The notes beneath the pieces were generated by a model. The model was not told the DNA's origin, did not search any database, and worked only from the letters and a program-made list of their open reading frames with translations. 63,005 nucleotides of DNA, from the NCBI RefSeq assembly GCF_001995985.1, contig NZ_MUFC01000016.1, forward strand, positions 258-63,262, read 5' to 3'. Of this stretch, positions 37,942 through 46,980 are shown one piece after another (positions within the stretch are counted from its first letter, which is position 1; every line of letters begins with the position of its first letter). This stretch comes from Salinivibrio sharmensis (GTDB lineage: Bacteria > Pseudomonadota > Gammaproteobacteria > Enterobacterales > Vibrionaceae). The position numbers and the translations under genes were made by a program.

Positions 37942-37970
37942 TTTTCAGATGCTGAAAAAATGCGTAAAAT
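37942..37970 (+). promoter_or_regulatory. dusB-fis promoter with GC-rich discriminator
   Basis: TTTTCA (37942-37947), 17 bases, TAAAAT (37965-37970), followed directly by GCGCGCC. The GC-rich discriminator is the sign of a ppGpp-controlled, growth-phase promoter such as that of fis in E. coli. Confidence 0.75.
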
Positions 37971-38015
37971 GCGCGCCCTTGCTGACTCAGAGCGGCTGAA
38001 GAGGATTTAGAGCTT

Positions 38016-38981
38016 TTGCGTATCGGACCCTACACCCTGGATGTCCCCTTGATCGTGGCCCCAATGGCCGGCGTGACGGATAGACCATTTCGTGAGTTAT
38101 GCCTTGCACATGGTGCGGGCATGGCTATAAGTGAAATGATGTCATCAAATCCAGCGTTGTGGCGGACGAGCAAGTCGCAAAAGCGCATGGTTCATATTGA
38201 CGAGTCCGGTCTGCGTTCGGTGCAAATCGCGGGGGCTGAACCCGAGCTTATGGCTGACGCAGCGCAGTTTTGTGTGGAGAACGGGGCGCAAATTATTGAC
38301 ATCAACATGGGTTGTCCAGTGAAGAAGGTCAACAAAAAGTTAGCAGGCTCTGCGTTGCTAACTCGACCTGATCTCATTGAACAAATCCTCAAAGCCACGG
38401 TAAACGCGGTGGATGTTCCCGTGACACTCAAAACGCGCACAGGCTGGGATCCGGACAATAAGAATTGTGTTGAGATCGCCCGGATGGCGGAAGATTGTGG
38501 CATCCAAGCCCTTGCACTGCATGGCCGCACGCGGGCCTGTATGTACAAAGGTGAAGCAGAGTACGACAGCATTAGGGCTGCGAAAGCAGCGGTATCCATT
38601 CCGGTGATTGCCAATGGCGACATTGACTCACCAGAAAAAGCTCAGTATGTCCTCGACTACACGGGCGCGGATGCAATAATGATTGGTCGCCCTGCTCAGG
38701 GACGCCCGTGGATTTTTCGCGAAATCCACCACTATCTCACCACAGGTGAGCACTTGCCTGCCCCTTCACTAGAAGAGGTTAGGACAATTTTGTTGGGTCA
38801 TGTTCAAGAGCTTCATCAGTTTTATGGGGAGCTCAAAGGGTTGCGTATTGCCCGTAAACACGTGGGCTGGTACCTAAAAGAGCATGACCAAATTGGCGAC
38901 TTTCGCCGCACCTTCAACGCAATCGAAGATGCACCACAGCAGATCGATGCGCTGCAAGGCTACTTCGACAACGTTGCATAA
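38016..38981 (+). CDS. dusB: tRNA-dihydrouridine synthase B
   Basis: A 321-residue flavoenzyme that reduces specific uridines in the D-loop of tRNA. The FMN-binding TIM barrel opens LDVPLIVAPMAGVTDRPFRE; DINMGCPVKKVNKKLAGSAL contains the catalytic cysteine; LHGRTRACMYKGEA and VIANGDIDSPEKA bind FMN and the substrate. Initiation appears to be at a TTG (38016) preceded by GAGGATTTAGAG, which may keep its level low relative to fis. It is the first gene of the dusB-fis operon, 22 bp before fis. Confidence 0.96.
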   Translation: MRIGPYTLDVPLIVAPMAGVTDRPFRELCLAHGAGMAISEMMSSNPALWRTSKSQKRMVHIDESGLRSVQIAGAEPELMADAAQFCVENGAQIIDINMGCPVKKVNKKLAGSALLTRPDLIEQILKATVNAVDVPVTLKTRTGWDPDNKNCVEIARMAEDCGIQALALHGRTRACMYKGEAEYDSIRAAKAAVSIPVIANGDIDSPEKAQYVLDYTGADAIMIGRPAQGRPWIFREIHHYLTTGEHLPAPSLEEVRTILLGHVQELHQFYGELKGLRIARKHVGWYLKEHDQIGDFRRTFNAIEDAPQQIDALQGYFDNVA

Positions 38982-39003
38982 ATACGAGAAGAGCTGACAG
39001 AAT

Positions 39004-39300
39004 ATGTTCGAACAAAACCTGACTTCCGAAACATTGACAGTAACGACTGTAACTTCACAAGATCAAATTACGCAAAAGCCACTTCGTGACTCTGTAAAAG
39101 CGTCCTTGAAGAACTACCTCGCGCAATTGAATGGCCAGGAAGTCAACGATCTGTATGAGCTTGTCCTCGCAGAAGTTGAGCAGCCACTGCTGGATACCAT
39201 CATGCAATACACCCGCGGTAACCAAACCCGCGCAGCCACCATGATGGGCATCAACCGCGGTACATTGCGTAAGAAACTGAAAAAATACGGCATGAACTAA
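39004..39300 (+). CDS. fis: Nucleoid protein Fis
   Basis: A 98-residue homodimeric DNA-bending protein that activates rRNA transcription in fast growth and shapes the nucleoid. The C-terminal helix-turn-helix [20 protein letters not shown] is essentially invariant in the family, and the N-terminal beta-hairpin arm (about 10-26) is present. It is co-transcribed with dusB from the stringent-type promoter at 37942-37970, so its level should track growth rate. A strong terminator follows. Confidence 0.98.
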   Translation: MFEQNLTSETLTVTTVTSQDQITQKPLRDSVKASLKNYLAQLNGQEVNDLYELVLAEVEQPLLDTIMQYTRGNQTRAATMMGINRGTLRKKLKKYGMN

Positions 39301-39324
39301 TCAACCATTAGTTTGGCTGTTATC

Positions 39325-39359
39325 AAACGGGTTAGCCGTCAATCGGTTAGCCCGTTTTT
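39325..39359 (+). terminator. Rho-independent terminator after fis
   Basis: AAACGGGTTAGCCG and CGGTTAGCCCGTT form a long stem with two G-U pairs around TCAAT, followed by T5. It lies 25 bp after the fis stop. Confidence 0.85.
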
Positions 39360-39389
39360 GTTATCTATGAGCGCGCAAAGCGCCCCACC

Positions 39390-39824
39390 TTAGCAACATG
39401 AATTGGAGTCTTCGCTGTCTGCAAGGGTTTCTAATATCGAGCAATGAGTCGCGTCATCGTCGTCCATACCGCAGCAGGCGGCATTTAAACGCGTAAGGGC
39501 ATGCTTGACCCGCTCAAGCGCCGCTATCTTCTCTGAGACCTCATTCAGGCGCCGCTGGGTGATCCCTTTCACCTCTGCACAGGTGTGTAAGGTCGCTTCT
39601 TCGCGAATGTCAGACAGCTCGTGAATTTCATCAAGCGATAACCCCATTTCTTTGCCGCGTAAGATAAACATCACCTGGCTAATGGCCTCATCGGCATAGA
39701 GTCGGTATCCACCTTCTGTGCGGGCACTCGGTGCTAGCAAGCCTGATTTTTCATAAAAACGCAGTGTATCGGTGGAGACACCACAGTGCTTGGCTAGCTC
39801 ACCAATTTGCAGCAATTTGGTCAT
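39390..39824 (-). CDS. zntR: MerR-family zinc-responsive regulator ZntR
   Basis: A 144-residue MerR-type activator that senses zinc and remakes the promoter of a zinc exporter. The N-terminal winged helix (LLQIGELAKHCGVSTDTLRF, then YEKSGLLAPSARTEGGYRLY) is followed by a dimerisation helix and a metal-binding end: Cys in the HTCAEVK segment, then CCGMDDDDATHCSIL, as in ZntR. The ATG at 39824 has AGGAG five bases upstream; the longer reading from 39893 is rejected. An exporter gene is not adjacent. Together with the Zur box at 13778 this gives the window both arms of zinc homeostasis. Confidence 0.88.
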   Translation of the reverse strand: MTKLLQIGELAKHCGVSTDTLRFYEKSGLLAPSARTEGGYRLYADEAISQVMFILRGKEMGLSLDEIHELSDIREEATLHTCAEVKGITQRRLNEVSEKIAALERVKHALTRLNAACCGMDDDDATHCSILETLADSEDSNSCC

Positions 39825-39954
39825 CACCGCTCCTCTATCCTGATTCAATTGATCCTCCTTTTTGTAGCAAAGCCGCGACCCTATGACCAGCATTGCATGA
39901 GAACCAGAAAGGGCTGAGGTGTAAACACAATAAAAATGTCGCCATCAGCAAATA

Positions 39955-39966
39955 GCAATCGATTGC
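39955..39966. promoter_or_regulatory. PurR-like operator upstream of purH
   Basis: GCAATCGATTGC is a perfect 12-bp palindrome matching the PurR core GCAAACGTTTGC at 10 of 12 positions. It lies 122 bp before purH, and purHD is a PurR target in E. coli. Confidence 0.55.
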
Positions 39967-40088
39967 GCGAGCGAAATCAGATAGAATAACGCCGCTTTGG
40001 CACTTGGCGGTTTAATAAAGCCCACCCCTATTGTTATAGATGGTGAGCTTTGATAAGCATTCAATCTGTCAGTGAAGAGAACTAAGCC

Positions 40089-41678
40089 ATGGAAAATCTG
40101 CGTCCTATTCGTCGCGCGTTACTCAGCGTGTCTGATAAAACCGGTGTGGTCGAGTTTGCCCAAGCACTCGCCCAACGCGGTGTCGAACTGCTATCAACTG
40201 GCGGCACGGCCCGTTTACTCGCAGAAAACGGCCTTGCGGTCACCGAAGTCTCCGAGCATACCGGCTTCCCAGAAATGATGGATGGCCGTGTGAAAACCCT
40301 CCACCCGAAAATTCACGGCGGCATTTTGGGCCGACGCGGTCAAGACGATGCGGTAATGGAGCAGCATCAGATCGCACCGATTGATATGGTAGTAGTGAAT
40401 CTCTACCCGTTCGCACAAACCGTTGCCAACCCAGACTGCACACGCGAGCAAGCCATCGAGAATATCGATATCGGCGGCCCGACCATGGTGCGTTCAGCGG
40501 CGAAAAACCATGCCGACGTCACCATTGTGGTGAACAGCCAAGACTATGATCGCGTGCTTACCGAGATGGATCAGCACCAGCACTCTTTGACACATGCCAC
40601 GCGCTTTGATTTAGCCATTGCCGCGTTCGAGCACACCGCGGCCTACGATGCCATGATTGCGAATTACTTTGGCACCCAAGTCCCTGCCTACCATCACGCC
40701 GAAGAGAGCCAAGACTCGCCATTCCCGCGCACCCTGACCCAACATTGGGTTAAAAAGCAAGACATGCGCTACGGCGAGAACAGCCATCAGGCAGGTGCGT
40801 TTTATACTGAAGCCCAACCGCAAGAGGCCTCGGTGGCGACGGCTACCCAACTCCAGGGCAAGGCGCTGTCTTATAACAATATCGCCGACACCGATGCGGC
40901 ATTAGAATGCGTCAAAGAGTTTGAACAGCCTGCCTGCGTGATTGTAAAGCACGCCAACCCCTGTGGCGTCGCTATTGGCGAAGACTTACTCAGCGCCTAT
41001 CAACGTGCTTTTCAAACCGACCCTACCTCAGCATTTGGTGGCATTATTGCCTTTAACCGTGAACTGGACAGCGACACGGCACAAGCCATTGTTGAGCGTC
41101 AATTTGTTGAAGTGATCATCGCACCTCGCGTCAGTGACGCCGCCAAAGCGGTGGTTGCAGCAAAGAAAAACGTACGCCTTCTCGAGTGTGGCCAATGGCA
41201 AGCGTGCACCACAGGTTGGGATAGCAAGCGCGTCAATGGCGGCTTGTTAATCCAAGCACGCGACCAAGGCATGGTCGGCTTAGACGATTTGCGCATTGTC
41301 TCTGAGCGTCAGCCCACAGACAAAGAGCTAAGCGATGCACTATTTTGCTGGAAAGTGGCAAAATACGTGAAATCGAACGCGATTGTGTATGCCAAAGACA
41401 GCATGACCATCGGCGTCGGTGCCGGCCAAATGAGCCGCGTCTACTCGGCGAAAATAGCCGGCATCAAAGCGGCCGACGAGCAGCTCGAAGTGGCCGGTAG
41501 CGTGATGGCCTCTGATGCCTTCTTCCCTTTCCGTGACGGCATTGATGCCGCAGCCGACGCTGGGATCACCTGCGTGATCCAACCAGGTGGTTCGATGCGT
41601 GATGAAGAAGTGATTACCGCTGCCAATGAGCATGGCATGGCGATGATCTTTACCGGTATGCGCCATTTCCGCCACTAA
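40089..41678 (+). CDS. purH: Bifunctional AICAR transformylase / IMP cyclohydrolase
   Basis: A 529-residue enzyme doing the last two steps of IMP synthesis. The N-terminal IMP cyclohydrolase (about 1-200) starts [20 protein letters not shown] and has the STGGTARLL and [15 protein letters not shown] motifs; the C-terminal AICAR transformylase carries [16 protein letters not shown], the KHANPCGVA motif with the catalytic Lys-His, and [16 protein letters not shown]. It is full length and sits 21 bp before purD with GAAGGAGAG between, as in other gammaproteobacteria. Likely repressed by PurR through the palindrome at 39955-39966. Confidence 0.98.
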   Translation: MENLRPIRRALLSVSDKTGVVEFAQALAQRGVELLSTGGTARLLAENGLAVTEVSEHTGFPEMMDGRVKTLHPKIHGGILGRRGQDDAVMEQHQIAPIDMVVVNLYPFAQTVANPDCTREQAIENIDIGGPTMVRSAAKNHADVTIVVNSQDYDRVLTEMDQHQHSLTHATRFDLAIAAFEHTAAYDAMIANYFGTQVPAYHHAEESQDSPFPRTLTQHWVKKQDMRYGENSHQAGAFYTEAQPQEASVATATQLQGKALSYNNIADTDAALECVKEFEQPACVIVKHANPCGVAIGEDLLSAYQRAFQTDPTSAFGGIIAFNRELDSDTAQAIVERQFVEVIIAPRVSDAAKAVVAAKKNVRLLECGQWQACTTGWDSKRVNGGLLIQARDQGMVGLDDLRIVSERQPTDKELSDALFCWKVAKYVKSNAIVYAKDSMTIGVGAGQMSRVYSAKIAGIKAADEQLEVAGSVMASDAFFPFRDGIDAAADAGITCVIQPGGSMRDEEVITAANEHGMAMIFTGMRHFRH

Positions 41679-41699
41679 GCGGCTGAGGAAGGAGAGAAT

Positions 41700-42986
41700 A
41701 TGAAGGTTTTAGTGATTGGTGGCGGTGGCCGCGAACATGCCTTGGCATGGAAAGCAGCTCAGTCACCGAGAGTCGATACCGTTTACTGCGCGCCGGGCAA
41801 TGCTGGCACCGCGCACGAAAACAAGTTGAGTAACATTGCGATCGCGGCTGATGACGTTGAAGGGTTGCTGGCCTTTGCCCGCGAGCAACAGATTGGCTTA
41901 ACCATCGTAGGTCCTGAAGCCCCCTTGGTGTTAGGCGTGGTCGATGCCTTCCGTGAACACGGCTTGGCTATCTTTGGCCCCACCCAAGCAGCGGCACAAC
42001 TTGAAGGCTCGAAAGCCTTCAGCAAAGACTTTTTGGCGCGTCATGATATTCCCACCGCCGACTACCAAACCTTTTCGACGGTTGAGCCCGCGCTAGCCTA
42101 CATCGCGGAAAAAGGTGCGCCCATTGTGGTCAAAGCCGATGGCCTTGCCGCCGGGAAAGGAGTCATGGTGGCGACGACCGAGCAAGAAGCCACCGACGCG
42201 GTGCGCGACATGCTCTCGGGCAATGCGTTTGGTGAAGCGGGTCACCGCGTGGTCATCGAGGAATTCCTGCAAGGTGAAGAGGCAAGCTTTATCGTTATGG
42301 TGGATGGCGAGCATGTGCTCCCCATGGCCACCAGCCAAGACCACAAGCGGGTTGGAGAGGGCGATACCGGCCTCAATACCGGGGGCATGGGCGCATACTC
42401 GCCCGCTCCTGTGGTCACCGATGCGATTCACCAACGCGTGATGGACGAGGTGATTATGCCCACCGTAGAGGGAATGCATCAAGATGGCACTCCCTACACC
42501 GGCTTTTTGTACGCAGGGCTCATGATTACCGCCGATGGCACGCCAAAAGTGATTGAGTTTAACTGTCGCTTTGGCGATCCGGAAACCCAACCAATTATGA
42601 TGCGTTTGCAATCTGATTTGGTTGAGCTTTGCTTGGCCGGTAGCGAAGGTCGCCTTGATAAGGTTGAGTCCAAGTGGGATCCACGTGCAGCCGTGGGGGT
42701 CGTTTTAGCGGCTGGCGGCTATCCAGGTGAATATCGCAAAGGGGATCGCATCACGGGTTTACCCACAGATAGCGATCTCGCCAAAGTGTTTCATGCCGGT
42801 ACCGCGCTGAAAGACGGTGATATCGTGACCGCTGGCGGGCGTGTACTCTGCGCGACCGCATTAGGTGAGAATGTTACCACGGCAAAACAAGGGGCTGATG
42901 CGCTCGCTGCCTTGATTCATTGGCCAGGTTGCTTCTATCGCAACGATATTGCCCACCGGGCCGTATCACGCGAGAAAACAATCTAA
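41700..42986 (+). CDS. purD: Phosphoribosylamine-glycine ligase (GAR synthetase)
   Basis: A 428-residue ATP-grasp ligase joining phosphoribosylamine and glycine in the second step of purine synthesis. Motifs: MKVLVIGGGGREHALAWKA at the start, PIVVKADGLAAGKGVMV as the ATP-grasp loop, GVGDTGLNTGGMGAYSP in the form EGDTGLNTGGMGAYSP, and EFNCRFGDPETQ binding metal. Length is normal. It is the second gene of purH-purD, and a terminator follows 18 bp after its stop. Confidence 0.98.
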   Translation: MKVLVIGGGGREHALAWKAAQSPRVDTVYCAPGNAGTAHENKLSNIAIAADDVEGLLAFAREQQIGLTIVGPEAPLVLGVVDAFREHGLAIFGPTQAAAQLEGSKAFSKDFLARHDIPTADYQTFSTVEPALAYIAEKGAPIVVKADGLAAGKGVMVATTEQEATDAVRDMLSGNAFGEAGHRVVIEEFLQGEEASFIVMVDGEHVLPMATSQDHKRVGEGDTGLNTGGMGAYSPAPVVTDAIHQRVMDEVIMPTVEGMHQDGTPYTGFLYAGLMITADGTPKVIEFNCRFGDPETQPIMMRLQSDLVELCLAGSEGRLDKVESKWDPRAAVGVVLAAGGYPGEYRKGDRITGLPTDSDLAKVFHAGTALKDGDIVTAGGRVLCATALGENVTTAKQGADALAALIHWPGCFYRNDIAHRAVSREKTI

Positions 42987-43003
42987 CCGTCAGAATATGA
43001 TTT

Positions 43004-43031
43004 AAAATGCGCCCTGTTGGCGCATTTTTTT
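43004..43031. terminator. Terminator after purD
   Basis: AAAATGCGCC (43004-43013), CTGTT, GGCGCATTTT (43019-43028) with further Ts. It ends purHD and reaches the stop codon of the convergent DUF1481 gene. Confidence 0.9.
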
Positions 43032-43704
43032 ATTCATCCAATAAGCGAGGGCGCTGTAAGCAACGCTTCTCATCGTCAACATGCACCAAAAAGTCTATTT
43101 GATCGCGACCGATACTTGGGCTGCCTCCCGCAATCACAAACGTGCCAGGCTGGTTGATACGTTGCACCAAACTCGCCGAGATAGCCTCTGAAAACGCCCA
43201 GCGCTGACGATCGTTGTCGCAATCAACCCAATGTTCACCTTGCCGCTGCGCTTGCAGCACCGAGACATTGTTAGCTAATTGCGCCTGCGCTTGGCGCTCA
43301 ATGTGATTCGCTTCTTGATATAGGCGGGAAAGCGTTGCACTGTCTAAAGGCAACAGGGCATCACCTTGATGATAACGCTGGAAAACCGGCTCACCATTAG
43401 CGTCAAACCGCACGTGCATCGAAAAGGGCACCAAGCGGTTATCGACCAGCTTTTTCCCTTCACGCTTTAACGCACGTAGGCTACCTGCTCGCCACGCATA
43501 TTCACTGCGGTACTGGCCGTAATCGCCTTGCCACGCTTTCTCCGCTAAACCGATAACCTGCCCTTGTTGGCTATCTAGCCAATAAACGGCGCGATAATCT
43601 CCCGCTGCGAATGCGGTGATATGAGTGACGGGCTTTGGCGGCTTACCGCTAGAACAGCCTGTCAGTGCCATCACTAAGGCAAGTATACAGAGGTGAAAGC
43701 GCAT
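43030..43704 (-). CDS. DUF1481 lipoprotein (YjaH-like)
   Basis: A 224-residue predicted lipoprotein with a signal peptide ending in the lipobox LTGC (Cys16), then a globular periplasmic domain. The family is DUF1481, as in YjaH encoded beside hupA in E. coli, and its function is unknown. Recognisable stretches are YWLDSQQGQVIGLAEKAW and PFSMHVRFDANGEPVF. It lies 58 bp downstream of hupA on the same strand but beyond a terminator, so expression is probably independent or by readthrough. No unusual feature besides linkage. Confidence 0.85.
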   Translation of the reverse strand: MRFHLCILALVMALTGCSSGKPPKPVTHITAFAAGDYRAVYWLDSQQGQVIGLAEKAWQGDYGQYRSEYAWRAGSLRALKREGKKLVDNRLVPFSMHVRFDANGEPVFQRYHQGDALLPLDSATLSRLYQEANHIERQAQAQLANNVSVLQAQRQGEHWVDCDNDRQRWAFSEAISASLVQRINQPGTFVIAGGSPSIGRDQIDFLVHVDDEKRCLQRPRLLDE

Positions 43705-43718
43705 GGCGGGCTCGAGAC

Positions 43719-43746
43719 AAAAACGCCATAGCGGGAGGCTATGGCG
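43719..43746 (-). terminator. Rho-independent terminator after hupA
   Basis: On the minus strand CGCCATAG and CTATGGCG pair across seven bases (43724-43746), followed by T5 (43719-43723). It lies 17 bp after the hupA stop. Confidence 0.88.
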
Positions 43747-43762
43747 ACATCAGCATGCGTGC

Positions 43763-44035
43763 TTACTTAACAGCGTCTTTTAACGCTTTACCTGCGACAA
43801 ACGCAGGGACGTTTGCTGCAGCGATTTGAATTTCTTGACCCGTTTGTGGGTTACGACCAGTGCGCGCTGCACGGTGGTTAAGCTTAAACGTACCGAAGCC
43901 AATCAGTTGTACCTGCTCGCCTTCTTTTAAGGCGCCTTCAATACCGCCCAAAGTCGCTTCCAAAGCTGTTTTAGCTTGTGCTTTTGAAAGGTCCGCTTTT
44001 TCTGCGATCAGGTCGATCAGTTGGGTCTTGTTCAT
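43763..44035 (-). CDS. hupA: DNA-binding protein HU, alpha-type subunit
   Basis: A 90-residue histone-like protein that binds and bends DNA as a dimer. It starts [20 protein letters not shown] and has the DNA-intercalating arm [20 protein letters not shown] with the conserved proline, ending [21 protein letters not shown] precedes the ATG. HU-alpha rather than beta is chosen because of the yjaG/yjaH neighbourhood, the same as hupA in E. coli. It has its own terminator. Confidence 0.97.
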   Translation of the reverse strand: MNKTQLIDLIAEKADLSKAQAKTALEATLGGIEGALKEGEQVQLIGFGTFKLNHRAARTGRNPQTGQEIQIAAANVPAFVAGKALKDAVK

Positions 44036-44258
44036 TATGTCTTCCCTTCTAGGTTTTTTAGAGACGAAGTCACTCTAATTCAAAAGAAGCCCGGCTGGCA
44101 AAGGTTTGTGGCGCTGAGTGTGGCTGTATGGAGGCTCTTTAACCACAAACTGAGCGCGATCTCACAATTTGTTGCGTTTTTTCTCAGTTGAATGGTTGTA
44201 AAAGCCCGTCAATAGCCTGATCTTTAGGGTGTTGATTGGCTTTTAACTCCGGAAATTT

Positions 44259-45347
44259 ATGCTCATTCTGGTTCTTTTTATCTCGCTTTCGATTGGCGTG
44301 TCCTTCATTTGCTCCGTACTTGAGGCGGTATTGCTCAGCATCACACCGAGCTACATTGCGAACCTCCGCCACCAAGGGCACCCTGCCGCCGAGCGTCTCA
44401 ATGCGCTCAAAAAGGATATAGATCGCCCTCTGGCCTCGATTCTGACCCTCAACACCATTGCACATACGGTGGGGGCAGCAGGCGCGGGGGCACAAGCAGC
44501 TCACGTGTTTGGTGATGCATGGGTTGGCGTATTCTCCGCTGTGCTCACACTGGCTATTTTACTGCTCTCAGAAATCATTCCTAAAACCATTGGCGCAAAC
44601 TTCTGGCCGCAATTAGCGCCTGGGGCGGCGCTAGTGCTCAAATGGATGGTCTGGGCGCTGACGCCATTCGTTTGGCTGTCTGAACAAATAACCAAGCGAC
44701 TTAGTGCGGACACCACCCATGTTAAACTGAGGGACGAAATTTCAGCAATGGCAATGCTGGCATCAGAAAGTGGGGAAATGGGGGAAGACGAAACGCAAAT
44801 GCTTCATAACATGCTGAAGCTGAGGGATCTTCCCGCCACCCAGCTGATGACTCCGCGCCCCGTACTATTTCGCGTGCCAGCTGAAATGGACGTGAATGGC
44901 TTTTTGGAGGAGCACGGTGACTGCCCGTTCTCGCGGCCCTTGGTTTACGGTGAACAACGCGACGATATTTTAGGTTTTGTCCACAAGTCTAATATCTATG
45001 AGGCCAAGACCCAAGGCGCTGGCCAAACACGGATAGGCAATCTCATGCGGCCACTGGCTGTTATTTTACCTGGCAATAGTGTCTTACAAGCGTTTGATAT
45101 CTTAATGATCCGCCGCGCTCAGTTGGCGATGATTGTCGATGAATATGGCACAGTGCAAGGTATTATCACCTTGGAAGATGTGTTTGAATATTTAACTGGG
45201 CGAGAAATTATCGATGAGGCGGACACGGTCACCGATATGCAGCAACTTGCTTATCAGCGTTGGGACGCTTGGAAGAAACAGCACAACATGATTGAAAGCC
45301 AAGATGACGACGAACCGCCGGTGCAGCGACATACGGATGAGTCATGA
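44259..45347 (+). CDS. DUF21/CBS-domain membrane protein (CNNM/CorC-like)
   Basis: A 362-residue membrane protein. Residues 1-165 form a DUF21 (CNNM) domain with about four helices (SIGVSFICSVLEAVLLSITP, then LLLSEIIPKTIGANFWP), followed by a CBS pair (about 195-320; LPATQLMTPRPVLFRVPAEM and LAMIVDEYGTVQGIITLEDV). CNNM proteins are linked to Mg2+ or other divalent cation efflux. The usual C-terminal CorC_HlyC domain is missing; an acidic tail (SQDDDEPP) takes its place, so this is the short form. Older annotations call such proteins haemolysins, which is not supported. Divergent from hupA. Confidence 0.88.
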   Translation: MLILVLFISLSIGVSFICSVLEAVLLSITPSYIANLRHQGHPAAERLNALKKDIDRPLASILTLNTIAHTVGAAGAGAQAAHVFGDAWVGVFSAVLTLAILLLSEIIPKTIGANFWPQLAPGAALVLKWMVWALTPFVWLSEQITKRLSADTTHVKLRDEISAMAMLASESGEMGEDETQMLHNMLKLRDLPATQLMTPRPVLFRVPAEMDVNGFLEEHGDCPFSRPLVYGEQRDDILGFVHKSNIYEAKTQGAGQTRIGNLMRPLAVILPGNSVLQAFDILMIRRAQLAMIVDEYGTVQGIITLEDVFEYLTGREIIDEADTVTDMQQLAYQRWDAWKKQHNMIESQDDDEPPVQRHTDES

Positions 45348-45351
45348 TCAG

Positions 45352-45376
45352 AAAAGGCGGCTCCAGCCGCCTTTTT
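45352..45376. terminator. Bidirectional terminator, CNNM-like gene / yjaG
   Basis: AAAAGGCGGCT (45352-45362), CC, AGCCGCCTTTT (45365-45375) between convergent genes, with A and T tracts on both sides. Confidence 0.9.
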
Positions 45377-45392
45377 ATCGGATGACGCGTGC

Positions 45393-45983
45393 TTACTCGA
45401 CACGTAATCCGAGGTTACTGACACCCGCCTCACGCAGCTCTTGGCGTATACTTTTGATCATTTCTACATCACGGCTTTCAGCACTTTTCAGCACGCGGAA
45501 AATGGCCCATTGGGCATCCCACTCGTCACAAACTGCTTCAAACGTTTTTTGATTCTCATCCGTCACAGCTTCTCCCGTTTGCGCCTCTTCTAGCTGCGCT
45601 ACGCTGTGTATGGATTGCTGCGACACTTTTAAGGTGATGGGGAGTATTTCATCACGATCCAACAAAGCATGGAGGAGTTGAGACAAGGCGATACAGGCGT
45701 CAATCGCAGGATAGGTCAGATAAATGGCATCCTCATCAGCAACCGGAATTAATGGCTCTAGCTTTTCCAATTGCTGTTCAAAGTCAATTTTGGCACTTTT
45801 AACCGTCTGCGACTCCCATACCGCATCGAGAATATTGCGAAACGCTTGAGGGTCGGCAAATTCAGTTTGAGCACAGTAGAGCGCATAGTTAGGGACCATA
45901 CGCTCCACCAGCGCAGCCATAAAACTAATATGCTGCCAGTTTTCACATTTTTCCAAACGCAGTTGCAAAGGGTTTCGTAACAT
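45393..45983 (-). CDS. yjaG: DUF416 family protein (YjaG)
   Basis: A 196-residue soluble protein of the DUF416 family, the same length as E. coli YjaG; its function is unknown. It begins MLRNPLQLRLEKCENWQHIS and contains the conserved CAQTEFADPQAFRNILDAVW and YPAIDACIALSQLLHALLD stretches; the C-terminal helix ESRDVEMIKSIRQELREAG is typical. The ATG at 45983 is chosen to match the family start; the longer frame to 46055 would add 24 unlike residues. Conserved linkage with hupA and hemE is the main context. Largely helical by eye; no membrane segment. Confidence 0.88.
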   Translation of the reverse strand: MLRNPLQLRLEKCENWQHISFMAALVERMVPNYALYCAQTEFADPQAFRNILDAVWESQTVKSAKIDFEQQLEKLEPLIPVADEDAIYLTYPAIDACIALSQLLHALLDRDEILPITLKVSQQSIHSVAQLEEAQTGEAVTDENQKTFEAVCDEWDAQWAIFRVLKSAESRDVEMIKSIRQELREAGVSNLGLRVE

Positions 45984-46074
45984 AGTCAGTGAATCTTTAA
46001 TAACGGGAAGGCATGTTGTCCTCATAGAATGCGGCCAGTGTACTTGATTCCCCAAACCATAAAAAGGAGCCTTT

Positions 46075-46980
46075 GTGGATAAAATCTACGTTATCAGCGA
46101 GCATGCCGAGACTTATCACCAGTTGCTTGAAACGGCTCAGCTTCCCGATCTCGCTATCACCTCATCCGCAGAGGAGGCCAGTATCTGGTTGGCCGATCCG
46201 CCGCTTGCGGCCCCCCACCTGCACCATGCCAAGGCGTTACGTTGGCTACAATCCACCTTCGCCGGGACCGATGCCCTGATTCAAGCCCCCTTCCGCGACT
46301 ATCAGCTCACCAATGTGCGCGGTATTTTCGGCGCATTGATGGCCGAATATGTATTCGGCCACATACTGACGGAAACCCGACATATTCACCAGTACGCCGA
46401 GCAGCAGGCTCAGTGTCGCTGGCAACCTCACCCCTATCAGTCTTTGAGCGGGAAAACGCTCGCCATTTTAGGCACAGGGGCGATTGGGCAACATATTGCG
46501 ACCGTCGCTCACGCATTCGGCATGAGGGTACTGGGCGTCAACCAAGCCGGCCGGCCCGTCGAGGCATTTGATCAAACCATGACGTTGCCAGAGTTACAGC
46601 AAACACTTGGGGAGGTAGATGTGCTGATCAGCACCTTGCCCGCGACGCCTGAGACGGATAAATGTTTGAATGCGGATTTTTGGCAACAGGCACAAAACCT
46701 CATATTCATCAACGTTGGCCGAGGGGCCACCGTGGAGGAGCCAGCACTGATCCACGCGTTAGATAACAAGAAACTCGGCTTGGCGGTCTTGGATGTAATG
46801 CAGCAAGAGCCGCTGCCTGACCAGCACCCCTTTTGGACACACCCAAACGTGAAAGTGACACCCCATATTGCGGCGGTCAGTTTTCCTGAGCAGGTTTTTG
46901 CGCTATTTGCCGATAACTATCGACGCTGGCGCGCAGGCGATCCCCTCATGCACCAAGTCGATTTTGACAAAGGCTACTAG
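46075..46980 (+). CDS. D-2-hydroxyacid dehydrogenase (GhrA-like)
   Basis: A 301-residue NAD(P)-dependent oxidoreductase of the D-isomer 2-hydroxyacid dehydrogenase family. The nucleotide-binding loop GTGAIGQHIATVAHAFG lies near residue 140. The catalytic arginine is in INVGRGATVEEPAL near 225, the glutamate in VMQQEPLPDQHPFW, and the histidine in TPHIAAVSFPEQ. Substrates such as glyoxylate or hydroxypyruvate are likely but not readable from sequence. GTG at 46075 follows AAGGAG by five bases. Its stop codon directly abuts the ATG of the next gene, so the two are translationally linked. Confidence 0.88.
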   Translation: MDKIYVISEHAETYHQLLETAQLPDLAITSSAEEASIWLADPPLAAPHLHHAKALRWLQSTFAGTDALIQAPFRDYQLTNVRGIFGALMAEYVFGHILTETRHIHQYAEQQAQCRWQPHPYQSLSGKTLAILGTGAIGQHIATVAHAFGMRVLGVNQAGRPVEAFDQTMTLPELQQTLGEVDVLISTLPATPETDKCLNADFWQQAQNLIFINVGRGATVEEPALIHALDNKKLGLAVLDVMQQEPLPDQHPFWTHPNVKVTPHIAAVSFPEQVFALFADNYRRWRAGDPLMHQVDFDKGY

